Assembly: GCA_963966185.1 (NCBI GenBank)
Contig: CAWZYM010000173.1
Location: 581,501 to 645,500 of the forward strand
Source of the DNA: Rhabditoides inermis
Lineage: Eukaryota; Nematoda; Chromadorea; Rhabditida; Rhabditidae
Direction: 5' to 3'
DNA: 64,000 nt
Numbering within the stretch: the first letter of the stretch is position 1; each line of letters starts with the position of its first letter. Below the pieces are notes generated by a model. That model was not told the DNA's origin. It worked only from the letters and a program-made list of their open reading frames with translations, and searched no databases. The translations under genes were made by a program, and so were the position numbers. This document shows positions 40,501 through 52,400 of the stretch, in pieces.

Positions 40501-43238
40501 AAGCGGGTTGGTGGACTGTGTGAGTGAGTTTCTATTCGTGACCGGGTCGTATTGAGAATGGCGATTGAATGCACGCATTAGAGAGATGGGTCATGGTCCG
40601 AGCGAAACGTATTTGATGGAAGTAAATGATTGTAGCAAAAAAAAAACTCATGGATATATAAAAATTGTAGGGCGTAATTAGTTGAAAGTGGGTGGGTAGT
40701 CAGTCGAAATGTGAGAGTGTGTAGATTTTAGAAATGAGGCCTCTTCTCTGCAGGTGACCTCCCAGCAGAAGGCCAGCCTCGGAATCACAGTCGACGAGGA
40801 CGGAGAGTTCTGGTCAGCACACATATGTTTTTTCGGCCTTTTAATTTCTCTTCGTCGCGATGAATGCCGTGTTCGTTATTGAACTTTGTTTTCAAGCACT
40901 TACAAATGCAGTAGTGCATGTTATTAATTTTCGGATCAGTCCTTGTCGTTTACTTTTAGGGATATTTTTTAGAGATCTTCTACTCATGGCACTGAGAGGA
41001 TTGTTAACGCAACTGTCTGTGTCTTTAGATTCATTCATGAAGCGTATGCATCGGTTCACTTTTTTTAGGATGCCGTGGAACTCGTTTGTGCAGTATTTCA
41101 CTGACATCTCAGTCTGTCAGCTCTTCAACACCAACGTATTCTCCCTCAGCACTCGGTACGGATCTCTCTCTCTCTCTTTCCCTCTCTCTCTCTTTCTCTC
41201 CCTCTCCCTCTCTCACTTCCTTCTTCCAGCTACCACGAGTGGACGCATTTTGGAGAGTGGTCTTCGAACGGCGCCAAGACCGGAGCGCCAAAGGTGAGAG
41301 ACCTTCTATCTTTATAATTGATTACTTTCATTCCTTGAATTTTTAGGATCGCGCCGGTGGCTGCATGAATTTCCCGGCGAGCTGTTGCAGCAATCCACAG
41401 GTGAGAGAGAGATGGAGAGAGAAGGCGAGTGACAGAAGGGATAGGGAGGGAGAGAGTGTGTGTGAGAGAGAAGAAGAGAGAGAGTCTTCTTTCAGTTCAT
41501 CTTTGACATCTTTGACGCTCACAACGAGTTCATGTTCGCCCTCACGCAGAAGGTAGACTGTTTTGGTGTTGTTGCATGACTGAAACTCGCCAATAACTCC
41601 AATTGCACATATCTTGTGCATAATTGCTCATCTTTCTTTGCGCATGCTCGGTCTTGTATATCGTCTTGTACTTCTTTTATATCGTCTTTTATAACGTTTT
41701 CGTGTTTGTGAGTTTGTGTTCGAAGAAAAAAAACGATATCCTCCTAACCGAATCCTTGTTTGAGGAGCTGAACGAGGGCCAGAAGCGTCGCGAGCCGTAT
41801 GTGACGATTGGAATGCATCTGATGAAAGTGGAAAGCAACAGGAAACACAGGATACACCAGGTGGGCTGGAGATCTGAATTTCAAATACATATCACCGAGT
41901 GGAACTACAATACATAGCGGAGCAATAAGCGACTGGTTTCTATTGAAAAGTGAGAAAGACTCCTTTCCACTTTCAGCCGATCATTCCAACTGCCACTTCT
42001 GACTATTCCTATGCCCGCTCTGTGATGATGCACTGCCACGATCTACAGCCAGGAAGGTACGGTACATCCTTACGAGAAGGGGTACGGTAGAAACTATACT
42101 TTCACTATTGTACTTTCAGGTACATTCTTCTCGCCACCACATTCGCCCCGCGAGAGCAGACTTCGTATCTGCTGAGGGTACGTGTTTGATTACGTTTCTA
42201 CCTGATTACCAGTTATTTTGCTCTCTCATATTTGAGCGGATTCTGAAACATAACTGTGGAGAGATTATCCTATCATTTTATCGGACTTACCTCGCACCTC
42301 TCTCAGATCTTCTCGTCTCCGTCTCTGAAGATCAAGGAGTTGCATTCGCACGCGCCTCGAGTGAACTGCTGTCTGTCTGCCAGCTCGGTCACCAGAGTAC
42401 TCGTCAAGAAGCTCCATGTGCACAATAGGAAAGGTATGTACGTTTCTATTTTTCAACTTCGATATTTTTTCTCTTGCCATCCACGCTGCCATGACGATAA
42501 AAATGTGAAATCTCATAGGAGGAAATACTATAACAACATTCTTTGTCCATCTAATGTCTACAATTGTGTCGTCGTATATTTGCTTCGTGTACGTTTCACT
42601 AATCGTAGATGAACACGAGACAATGTTAGTGAGTAATATGTCGATATTCGGTAACATATTAGTAATTAGTATATAGTACATCAGAGATGATTTTAATCTA
42701 TCTAATGTGTGTCTCTTTTGCAGAGATGAGTGGGTATGTGTTGGTGCACAGTCGGGGCGACAAGTGCCGCACTGCCTCCGCCCAGCCATCCACCCAGCCA
42801 CAGTGGAACGAACAATTCGTATTCCATCGGTCAGTCGCCTATCGCAGAGCTTTTTAGCTTCTCTTTTAGAATCTGTCCGGTCGCAACAGACTTGTTTGAC
42901 CTAACTCATTTGTGGGAAGTGTTATTGGTGAAAAGGTTTTGTTAAAATTCCAACTTGTTATTCCAGTCGTGAGGCTCGTCAGGAGTACCGCGTTGCCGTG
43001 TATTCGAATGTTGCGATGCGGAGAGACGAACTCATCGGAACCGGCACATTCCACTCCAACATCGACAACGACCATGTGGAGGTGGGTATTATTATGCTAC
43101 GATGCTACTATGCACAGACAGATTGGCATTTGGAAGACGTACTGTGTTCAGATCGAGGTTCCTATCAAGAATGGCGCCAACATCACGGCTACCCTGTTTG
43201 TGTCTGTGGCCTCGTATGATGATCCACTCTATGTTTGA
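36805..43238 (+). CDS. tra-3: Calpain-5/TRA-3-type cysteine protease with C2 domain, complete
   Basis: About 24 exons from ATG 36805 to TGA 43236-43238 give roughly 655 residues. The N-terminus [20 protein letters not shown] resembles calpain-5. The catalytic triad is complete: Cys81 in GNCWF (codon 37787), His249 in KGHAYAV (codon 39728) and Asn307 in [16 protein letters not shown] (codon 40312). The calpain C2-like domain III follows ([61 protein letters not shown]), then a C-terminal C2 domain ([19 protein letters not shown] to the end) instead of EF hands. This is the CAPN5/CAPN6/TRA-3 architecture. In C. elegans TRA-3 promotes female fate by cleaving TRA-2A (established). Between His and Asn lies a Gly/Ala-rich insertion ([18 protein letters not shown]). 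The exon at 37773 uses a TTTGAG acceptor; the acceptor before [11 protein letters not shown] (about 41767) is uncertain. Confidence 0.5.
39886..39957 (+). tRNA. tRNA-Glu (anticodon CTC)
   Basis: A 72-nt cloverleaf: acceptor arms TCCGTTG and CAACGGA, A box TGGTCTAGTGG, anticodon stem TTACGG/CCGTAA around loop CTCTCAC, and B box GGTTCGATTCC. No intron. It sits in a calpain intron on the sense strand. All arms pair, so it is probably functional. Confidence 0.5.
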
Positions 43239-43932
43239 TATCACTAGTACTAGTACAATTGTTGTGCCTCTCTCGCAGTTAGCCCTCTCTCGCAGTATTT
43301 CCCGTTTTACCATTGGTGCTTCCAGCTCACATCAGTATTGTTTGGAGTATTTTACATTTCACATTTCAGTTTTGTCATACATTCACTTCTATAATATCTG
43401 CCGGGTTTCGCTCCTAGAGCGCGTTTGCCTTTTTTTATGTGATAGAAAGAGTATTATTTTGGATAAAACGTTTTATTATGATTCTCTAGACTAGGTGGTT
43501 TTCGCTTGATGTGCGCGATGTAACTTTTCATTTTTGTGTTTAATGAGATACGTTTCATGAGACACATTCTTTTTACATTAGGAGCATTTGAAAAAGTTAA
43601 TGTGAGTCTGCCTCGAACTGAAACTGAAACTGTATTTTTCTTCTTTTCCCCGCGGCGTGCGGCCGGGGCTTCATTTTTCCCCACCGCCGCCGAATGTTCG
43701 GCCATCGACAAGAATCCTTGCCTAGAAACCAGTGAGACGGGAAGTACTCTTAACTGAATTAGTTTTGACTCTATTATCATGATACTAATGTCTTTTTAGT
43801 GAAACAACTTTATTAATAATCACACACACGCACACAAGAGATTCCGAATCAAGAAACACAATATACCCATTTTCTACAAGGCAATGAGTCAAGTGAGGAG
43901 GGGGCGAGAATTGGAAAGGTCTAAGTGACTGT
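43239..43932. other. Convergent 3' regions of calpain and Patched-related genes
   Basis: No exon recognised. TTTATT at 43809-43814 is an AATAAA on the minus strand, about 120 bases past the Patched-related stop. Confidence 0.5.
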
Positions 43933-44481
43933 TCAGTGTTGGAGGGCTGCGATTGGCTTGTGCGCCTTGGCGTGCGAGGCGAAGGTGCGCACGATCGCCG
44001 GAAGAACAATGAGACCGTGGAAGAGGCCTGGAACGGGAGAAGTAGATGTGAACGAGTCAACAAGTGAAGGGAAACGTCCTGGTAATCCAAGGATTCAACC
44101 AGCTAAAAACAAGTGAACGTACCAGTGGCTACGACTAGCACGGAGGTGCGCGCGAACATTCGGACGGCATTCGAAGGCACAGCAGTCATCACGATGATGG
44201 CTGCAATAGGAAAAATCCTTGAAAACTCTAAACAATAATTACAGATTACTTCTTTCCTTTGGAATAGTTATAAACCAAAAAAAATCGTTTTTTGTTGAAA
44301 ACATTCAACTGGTATGACTGCAATGTGATAATAGAAGGATTCTTTCTTGGAAACGAATAGTTCTACAGTATACTGTGTTGTGTTCACTGACCGAGCAGGG
44401 TGGATAGCCCTCCCTGCACGACCGGCCAGCCAATGGCCCCGAGGGAGTCCTTGATACGGTCGTCGGGGTTTTTCTGAAAAG

Positions 44482-44530
<49 letters not shown>

Positions 44531-45264
44531 TCTCTCTTCTCTCTCTCTCTCTCTTCTCTCTTCTCTCTTCTCTCTTCTCTCTTCTCTCTTCTCTCTTCTC
44601 TCTTCTCTCTTCTCTCTTCTCTCTTCTCTCTTCTCTCTTCTCTCTTCTCTCTTCTCTCTTCTCTTCTCTCTTCTCTCTTCTCTCTTCTCTCTTCTCTCTT
44701 CTCTCTTCTCTCTTCTCTCTTCTCTCTTCTCTCTTCTCTCTTCTCTCTTCTCTCTCTCTCTCTCTTCTCTCTTCTCTCTTCTCTCTTCTCTCTTCTCTCT
44801 TCTCTCTTCTCTCTTCTCTCTTCTCTCTTCTCTCTTCTCTCTTCTCTCTTCTCTCTTCTCTCTTCTCTCTTCTCTCTTCTCTCTTCTCTCTTCTCTCTTC
44901 TCTCTTCTCTCGCACCTTCTCACTCCTGTAGATTCTGAATCCGACGTGGGTCGCGAAATCGATGCACTGACCGATCGACATCTGAACTTGTATATTTATT
45001 TGGTTGAAAGAGAAAATGAAAACCCATTATCGTGTCACATTTTAGGCAGTTACCTAAAGTATCAACACATAAATTATACTTATTATTCTGTTATTTTCAT
45101 AATTTCTCCATGGAGCACCGATTGTCGAATGCGCTGTGTCTGTGCTTTGTTCATATTCCTAAACGTACCAGAATGTTTACTACGGTAGTGGGATCGAGGT
45201 CAGCTCCCCAGAGAGAAAGGAAGCCGGCGGTTCCTGGAAAATGGGTAAACGGTAAACAAACATG

Positions 45265-45343
<79 letters not shown>

Positions 45344-46259
45344 CGAATCACCGATATCCATGGAGATGAGCGTGAAGACCACCCAGAAGACGATCGTATT
45401 CTCGGCAACAAAACAGATGCACACCTGGGAAAAAATCGCTTTCAGCAAATCTCTGATTGTTTATGTTTCTCTGTAATCCCTGACTGTCTGCAATCACTGT
45501 AGGCTTCTCTTCCTCAATTCAAACACCGCTTTCTCTCGCAAAGGTCGCATGTGTATGTATGAATCAGCGCTCGTCAGTAAGAGACCAATGTTACACCACA
45601 TGTTCCACTATGCCACAGTGTCAGTTTGAGATGGCTGAGTGCTTGTGAGCAGTCGAAACGATTTTGCGTCCTATTTACGCTCTATTTAATACGTATATTA
45701 TTCAATATTGGCTATTTTTCTGTATTCTGTTTGCACGATTCGTGTTTCTATTTACACCAGGTGTCACCACGCTGCTTGATAATTCATGTGCTGTGGCAAC
45801 AACTTCTTGTTCGTCAATCAATAATCCTACATATTTATACAAATCATCTTATAATTGATTTATGTTGTGAACCGAGTGAGTGCATATTTCTTTTCGCCGA
45901 GCATAAGTATAAATAAGCATTGCATACTCGTTTTTCTCCGTCAATGTTGTGTTTCTAACCAACCACTATTCTCCATTAAATGGACAGTTTTCTTTAACAC
46001 CGAATATTATAATTCTCATTGTTGTATTCCGTTTTTTTCTGATTATTAGTAAATATTATTATCATGATTATATTTATATTTTACTTTTGTTCATGTGATC
46101 ATAAGTGTATTTGTACCCTTGATCCGCATACTATTGTTTATATGCAGCAAATAAATGATGATTACTCAAATTATATAACTTTTCCTCACCGTGATCAATG
46201 TCAAAATGGCTGTTCCGAGCGATTGCAGAGTGGTCGTTTCCAATTCGAGCATCTGGAAG

Positions 46260-46323
<64 letters not shown>

Positions 46324-46385
46324 TCCCGTTCTCTCTTTCTCCCTCTTCTTTCCCTCTCTCTATTTCTCTCCCCTCTCTCTTCCTC

Positions 46386-46439
<54 letters not shown>

Positions 46440-49400
46440 TCCCCCACCTGATCCGAGTAGAAGTTGTTCTCGTCGAACACGAGTGCCTCGAACTCTGGAT
46501 ACTTGGCTGCCACCTTTCTCCACGCGAGCAGTAGCTCCGTGCGCACCGACCAGTCCTGTAGACATACGAGTGTACTAATGATTAATTATAACAGTATAAT
46601 TTATTCTAATAAATGTGCCAATGAATATCCAATTTTGAATCTGCCGTTTTTTAAAGTTTTTTTTAGGTTTGGATTATACTAAGAGATTGAAGAATGAAGA
46701 CAGTGGGAGAGAATGAATGATTTTGAGTCATAAGCGTACGAATGCCTGTGCAGTTCAAATATATAGCATATAGCAAATACATAGCATATAGCGTGTACTA
46801 ATTACACTACATAGTGCCCTTTTAAAGCAACAGTGGCGACTTATTTTCGACTCGGAGTATTATTAAAATTCATATTATCCTAACACAATTGCAATTTTTG
46901 CGAAAAAACGACGGTCTCTGCGTAATTTTCGATTCTGCAACTGCCGAAATGCAGCTCAAAATTTGAATTTCCCGCCAACGCTTCACTGCAAAAACTGGGG
47001 TTGGAGACATGACCGAAAATAAACAACGCCCGGTCACTTGCTTCTTGGCTCAGTGCATATGCGCTGCGTTGTGGCACTCGATCTCCGCGGGTTCGATTCC
47101 GGTCACCGCCAAACGTTTTGCTCGTGTGAAAATGAGGAGTTGTGGCAGGTTGTGGCAGAAATAAGTCGCCACTGTTCCTTTAAGTATGCTCCATTTGTGA
47201 CTGAAGCGATCACGAAAGCGATCGAATATCGTACGAAGCAGTTCAAATATACACATAACTTTGCAATATTTTCACACTATAATGTGTCACTATCGTTCTA
47301 TGCTCGCAATAAGTTGCGCGTGGTGGGGTAGATCAGAGAAGGACGGAGAGTCAGCTCTCGGCAATAGCGCGCAAAACAAGAGAAGCAGGCGGTTATGGCA
47401 CCGTATTTCTAACTGCAAGCGAGGTAGATCGAAAACTATCGCTCAGGCGCAGAGTATATTTATGTTGAGTCTGAAGTGAATGTAATTAGCCACCGCGCGA
47501 GAGAGCACAGTGACAGAAGAGCGTGTGAGGCGCGAAGGCGCACGAATGAACTGCACTTTGATGGCATGTTTTTAACGCATTTGTTTCAATTGAATGGTTT
47601 AGTAGCGGATAGGCGGCAGTTGCGACATTATTGTTGTTGCATTCAATGCACACGATATTGTCATTGTGAAACGTATCACACGCGAATAAAATCAATATTT
47701 TACGATTTATCCGTAATTTAACTTTAATAAAACTAACCTTTATCTTGAATGCAGTTGTGAAGACGAACTTGTTCACGTATTGGCCAGGCTGAAATAGACA
47801 AAAAATATAGTTACGTTTCACTGTTTATTATAATATTTATCAATTGTACATTAAATACAATCATTACGCTAGATCAATGTGGAACACTGACAGATCTAGA
47901 AAATATGCGAATTATAAAAATTAGGAATAAGTTACAATGCGATGTTACAATGCGTTGATATGTAATCGCAGAAGGCGGTTGACTTGAGAAAATAATCTCG
48001 TCGGGGATAGCATTATCAATTTGGAACGTTCGGAATGATAGAAAAGATTTGACATGATTTGAGACGTTATGTGAAGTAGGGATAGGATGAAGTTTTGTCG
48101 TTGCACCGCGCGTCCGACTGGTTCTTGTTCGAAAAAGAGAACCCACACACAAGTCAGCTTCACCCTTCAACATCCTGTGCACCATCACCAAGTCAGCTCG
48201 CACTCTTCGAGTTTGGAGAGTTTCAAGCTTCAAACGAGCCCGCAGCGCAGCATGAGAGAGATGAGAGAGTTTGCAGCGATTGACGAGACGAGAGAGAAAG
48301 AGAGATTGTACTGACTCCAGGGTGGAAATGTCAACGTCATAGCAAGGCGAGTAGACAAGACTACAGTACAGTATTCTAGAATACTGCGAACATAAACAGA
48401 AAATGCTTTCACAAAACTTTTTCATTCCGCGTCTTTAGAAGGATAAAAAGGAAATGAATTTTTTGGTTGGATTTTTTACAGATGCTGTTTATATGTGAGC
48501 GGATTGAGAGGTACTGTGAAACAAGGACGCCGAGATCGCGAACCTCAGACTGGCTGGGGACGCTCACTCCACACAACGAGTACACGGAACGGGGATTGCG
48601 CTTGCCAACATGCAACACAACGCACTTGGGTGCACATACACTCATCTGCCACCCATCCACCCATTTCTCCAGCGCAAGAGCCGCGGGAGCGAGAGGGGAA
48701 CTGGTGTCAGGCGAGAACACAGAAACAAGCTTCGCATCGTCTGCGAATAGAAGCACGGAACAATCAGGAGGCATAACTTCGGGGAGGTCATTAATAAATA
48801 GGTTGAAGAGGAGAGGGCTTAGCACGGAACCCTGTGGTACTCCTGAGACTGGTTGGAACTCGCTGCATTCGCCTTCTACCTCCACACATTACACTCTTCC
48901 CGTCAGCCAATTAGCCAACCACCGATGCAGGCAACCTCCTATACCGTAACATGCGAGCTTGGCCAGCAGTTTTTCATGCGAGACAGTATCGAAAGCACGC
49001 GAGAAATCTATGTATAACACATCAGCACACTTTTGCTCACTCTCGGCTGTTACGAGTGAACTCATAAACGAGAGGAGCTGAGTAGTTGTGCTCCGTTTGG
49101 CGCGAAAACCATGCTGAGAAGGTGATAGAAGGTCATGAGCGGATAGAAAAGTGCAAATCTCGCGCTTGATGATGGATTCAAACGCCTTGTTGTTAGGCTG
49201 ATCGGTCTGTAGTTGGCAGGACTGTCGCGCCGCCCCTTTTTGAATATAGGGACGATGCGCGCAGTCTTCCACTGTGAGGGCACCTCGCCGGAAGGCATGG
49301 AAGCAGAGAATATGAGAGAGAGTGGAAGAGCAATCGAACATGCAGTGTGCTTGAGAAAGAAGGAAGGTATCCCTTCAGGTGTGCTGTTGACTTTTGGACG

Positions 49401-52400
49401 AAGAGCGCGCAGTGCCTTGTCGACAATCCATGGTTGAACAATGACGTCAACGAGAGAGGCATGCGTGCTTAGATATACTTATTCTGAGCTGGCAATAATT
49501 CCTGTAGATACTTCAAATCCAAATACTATTAAACTATTACAACATTAGTTTACAATGTAGAAACGACAAAGTACTTTGAAATCATACCTTTCCATCAGTT
49601 CTGTTTGCCCACTGTAGATTGGAGACCCAGTGATTGTTAAAGGAAACACGAAGGAATTGGTTGAGAGTGTCGTAGAATCTGAATGTAAACAAACATGTAA
49701 AAAACTTGGTTACCACTGACTTCTCGTCTTCTTGAAAGAAGAACTGTCGGTAGTTGTCAAAGTCTCGCAGCCAAAACGATGTTGAATTGGCACCCATTGA
49801 ATGGTTGATCGACTCAAAATCAGTCGCCAATTGCAACAGACGAGGGATCTAGGAGATTCAGATTTATTTCAAACCGTTTTTTCGTCCTGCAGGAGCTGAA
49901 TTGAGAACCAAACGTGTTGACATATTTCAAGCACACCCGAAACGTAACCATCAAAGTCTGTATGAAACGTACCTGTTCGGGGTGACTGGCGAGGTCGGGC
50001 GCATTGTTGACGTAGACTCTTCCGATCAGTCCCTCCGCCCATATCTTGTTCTGGGCGAGGTTCAAGTAGTGCAGAAGGGGAGAGTCGTCTACTACCTGGA
50101 ATGACATCCTAAATAGACAAAAAGAACATTCTACCATATTTCAATGTTTTTTTAACCGACTAGGGAAAAGTCGTACATAATTTTACTGCTAACACATCCG
50201 ATCCATTTAGTCAATTTACCAAACCGAATGTTTAATTTAAAACAAACTATGTCTCAATTGTCTCAATAGAGATACTGAGTGAACAGAGACTGACCAGCTT
50301 GCTGGGCTCCAGATTGGGAGTGAGCAGCGAGCATCCATAGAAAGCGAGAAAGATGTAGACGGCGTAAACGAAGACCTAGAGAACATTGAACAATAGAATG
50401 CATATGAACGGGTGGAGGTGGACGTCAGAAAGAAGTACCCACCACGCATATCCTAGTTGCTGGATGGCAGATGAACGGGGCGAATTTGTTTTCGAAGAAG
50501 AGACGAGTGGGAGAGATTGCGTCGGGTTCCTTGGCCTGAAACCAATGAAATACGTTTTACGCGGGAATGGCACCCGGTCCCACCCCACAACTCGCAAACT
50601 CTCGACGCTAGTTTGTAGGCAGTCCCTATAGAGAGTCGGAGCCTAAAATCTATCCGCAGAACTCTGACCGGAAGTGACGTATGGCTCGCGAAAGTTTTGA
50701 TACCGCGCATGACATCTTCTGTTTTCGAAATGTCGTCATAGCCTCGGTGGGCGAGTGGATAGCGAGTTCCCCTATCCAGAAGAGAGGCTCTGGTTCGATT
50801 CCGTCTGGCGATACTTTTTTGCGAATTTCTTACGTCTATTCGAGTCGTGCGAAAACACACACTATACTTACCGAAATGATTTATATGCTTCCCTAATCGT
50901 TATCACAATTTTGAGACTGTAAGTCTATCGTTAGATGGTTGACTGCAATTTCAACTATTTCTGTCGCCTACATACACTGTCTCTGTCTACTCCACTCGCG
51001 TTAAAATGAGAGAGAGAGAGAGATAAAATAAAGAAAAAATATTCGTACCATTCCCATTTATGGTACCAGTGTGTTGATCTAGATGCCAGGCCATGGAGAC
51101 AATTCACATCATTCCTAGGCCCAGCCAATGCCGCACACTAGATTCTGTATAGAAGAGATATGTAAATCTCAACACGTTTCATTGTTTTTGTTTTGTATTT
51201 CACTAACTGACAAAACGCCGACTATGCCGTGGAATGTGTGAATGAATGTGTGGATGCATGTCCCAGTCACTCTCCTCTGCTCGATTTGTCTTGCGAGTGT
51301 GAGGTGAGAAGGAATTGCTTGGCGCAGTACTTTTGTTTAAACAAATATAATTGTTTTCACCAACTAACGTTGGTTCGGAATTCAAAACGCAGGTAGATGT
51401 TGGAAAGAGGTTTTACATACTGTCCCGATCACAAGCTTTGACCATTCGGCCGTGACGTCCCGGCCCGGGCCGTGACATAGCGTGACATTGATCATATATC
51501 GTTCTCTGATCAAACTAAAAATATACCAAGAACACCATTAAATTCAGCATACATGATTCGCCCGGAAAGCACATTTCAATCTAATTTTCATCATTCAAAT
51601 TGACACCCGGGTGCCCATGTGAGAAACACGGTTCAGCATGAAAATGAAAAGAAGCCGCTGTGATGGAAGTCACATTGAGTAGATAAACGAACATTCGGAT
51701 TTAAACGTATCTATGTGTTGTTGATCTATATTCAAAAAAATCACAGTAAATATTATTTCAGTCGTCGAGAAGTTTCGATGCAAAGTGGCTGTTTCAAATT
51801 GACATCATTTGATCTAGACGCTTTTCAAAGGCTCAATGACGTCCGATCGAAATGGGAACTGCACTACTGAACTTCCCATCTTTCACTCCATCTTATGATA
51901 ATGTTGTTTCAGTATTTCGTTTTCATGATTTCCTTTATGTTTTTACACTCGAGTCTTGTTTCGAGAACCCGGTGCGAGAGGGGAAGGGGCGGGGCGTAGA
52001 GGAGTCGCGTCTCTCTGGATGTGCCCTGCCACAGGCGGGCGGGACTGCGACGCGAAAACCTGTCTGACTTCCTCCCATAAAATTCATGAAATTAAAAATA
52101 ATCAATCTGAAATCGTTTTCAGTTTGTCACAAACATTTCGAGCTTCAGAAAGAGGTCTCATAAGAACCTGACGCAACACGTACACGCTGTCTTCGAAAGC
52201 ATGGCTGCATTGTCGCGGTTAGAGCTTGAGTTGTCATAGTACTTCATTCGCCAATGAAATACCACAAGAGATATCCCGACTAATACCGGTGTGGGTAGGA
52301 AATAGTACATATCGGAAATTTTTTCAAGAAATAGTGAAACTTTTGACCTCTACAGCTCTTTAGTGAAACAAGATTTGATTTTGTGCGCATCGGCTTTCTC

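Noticed and set aside
44268..44981. Lys/Arg/Glu repeat protein of 237 codons on the minus strand
   Set aside because: The heptamer array in a PTR intron happens to lack stops; only its two ends are PTR exon sequence.
45032..45502. Polyglutamine-like frame
   Set aside because: The CAA repeat lies in an intron; the neighbouring exons are read on the opposite strand.
50740..50815. Possible tRNA gene
   Set aside because: A and B boxes are present, but the arms do not pair as a cloverleaf and the sequence recurs inverted at 52.8 kb, so it is repeat-derived.
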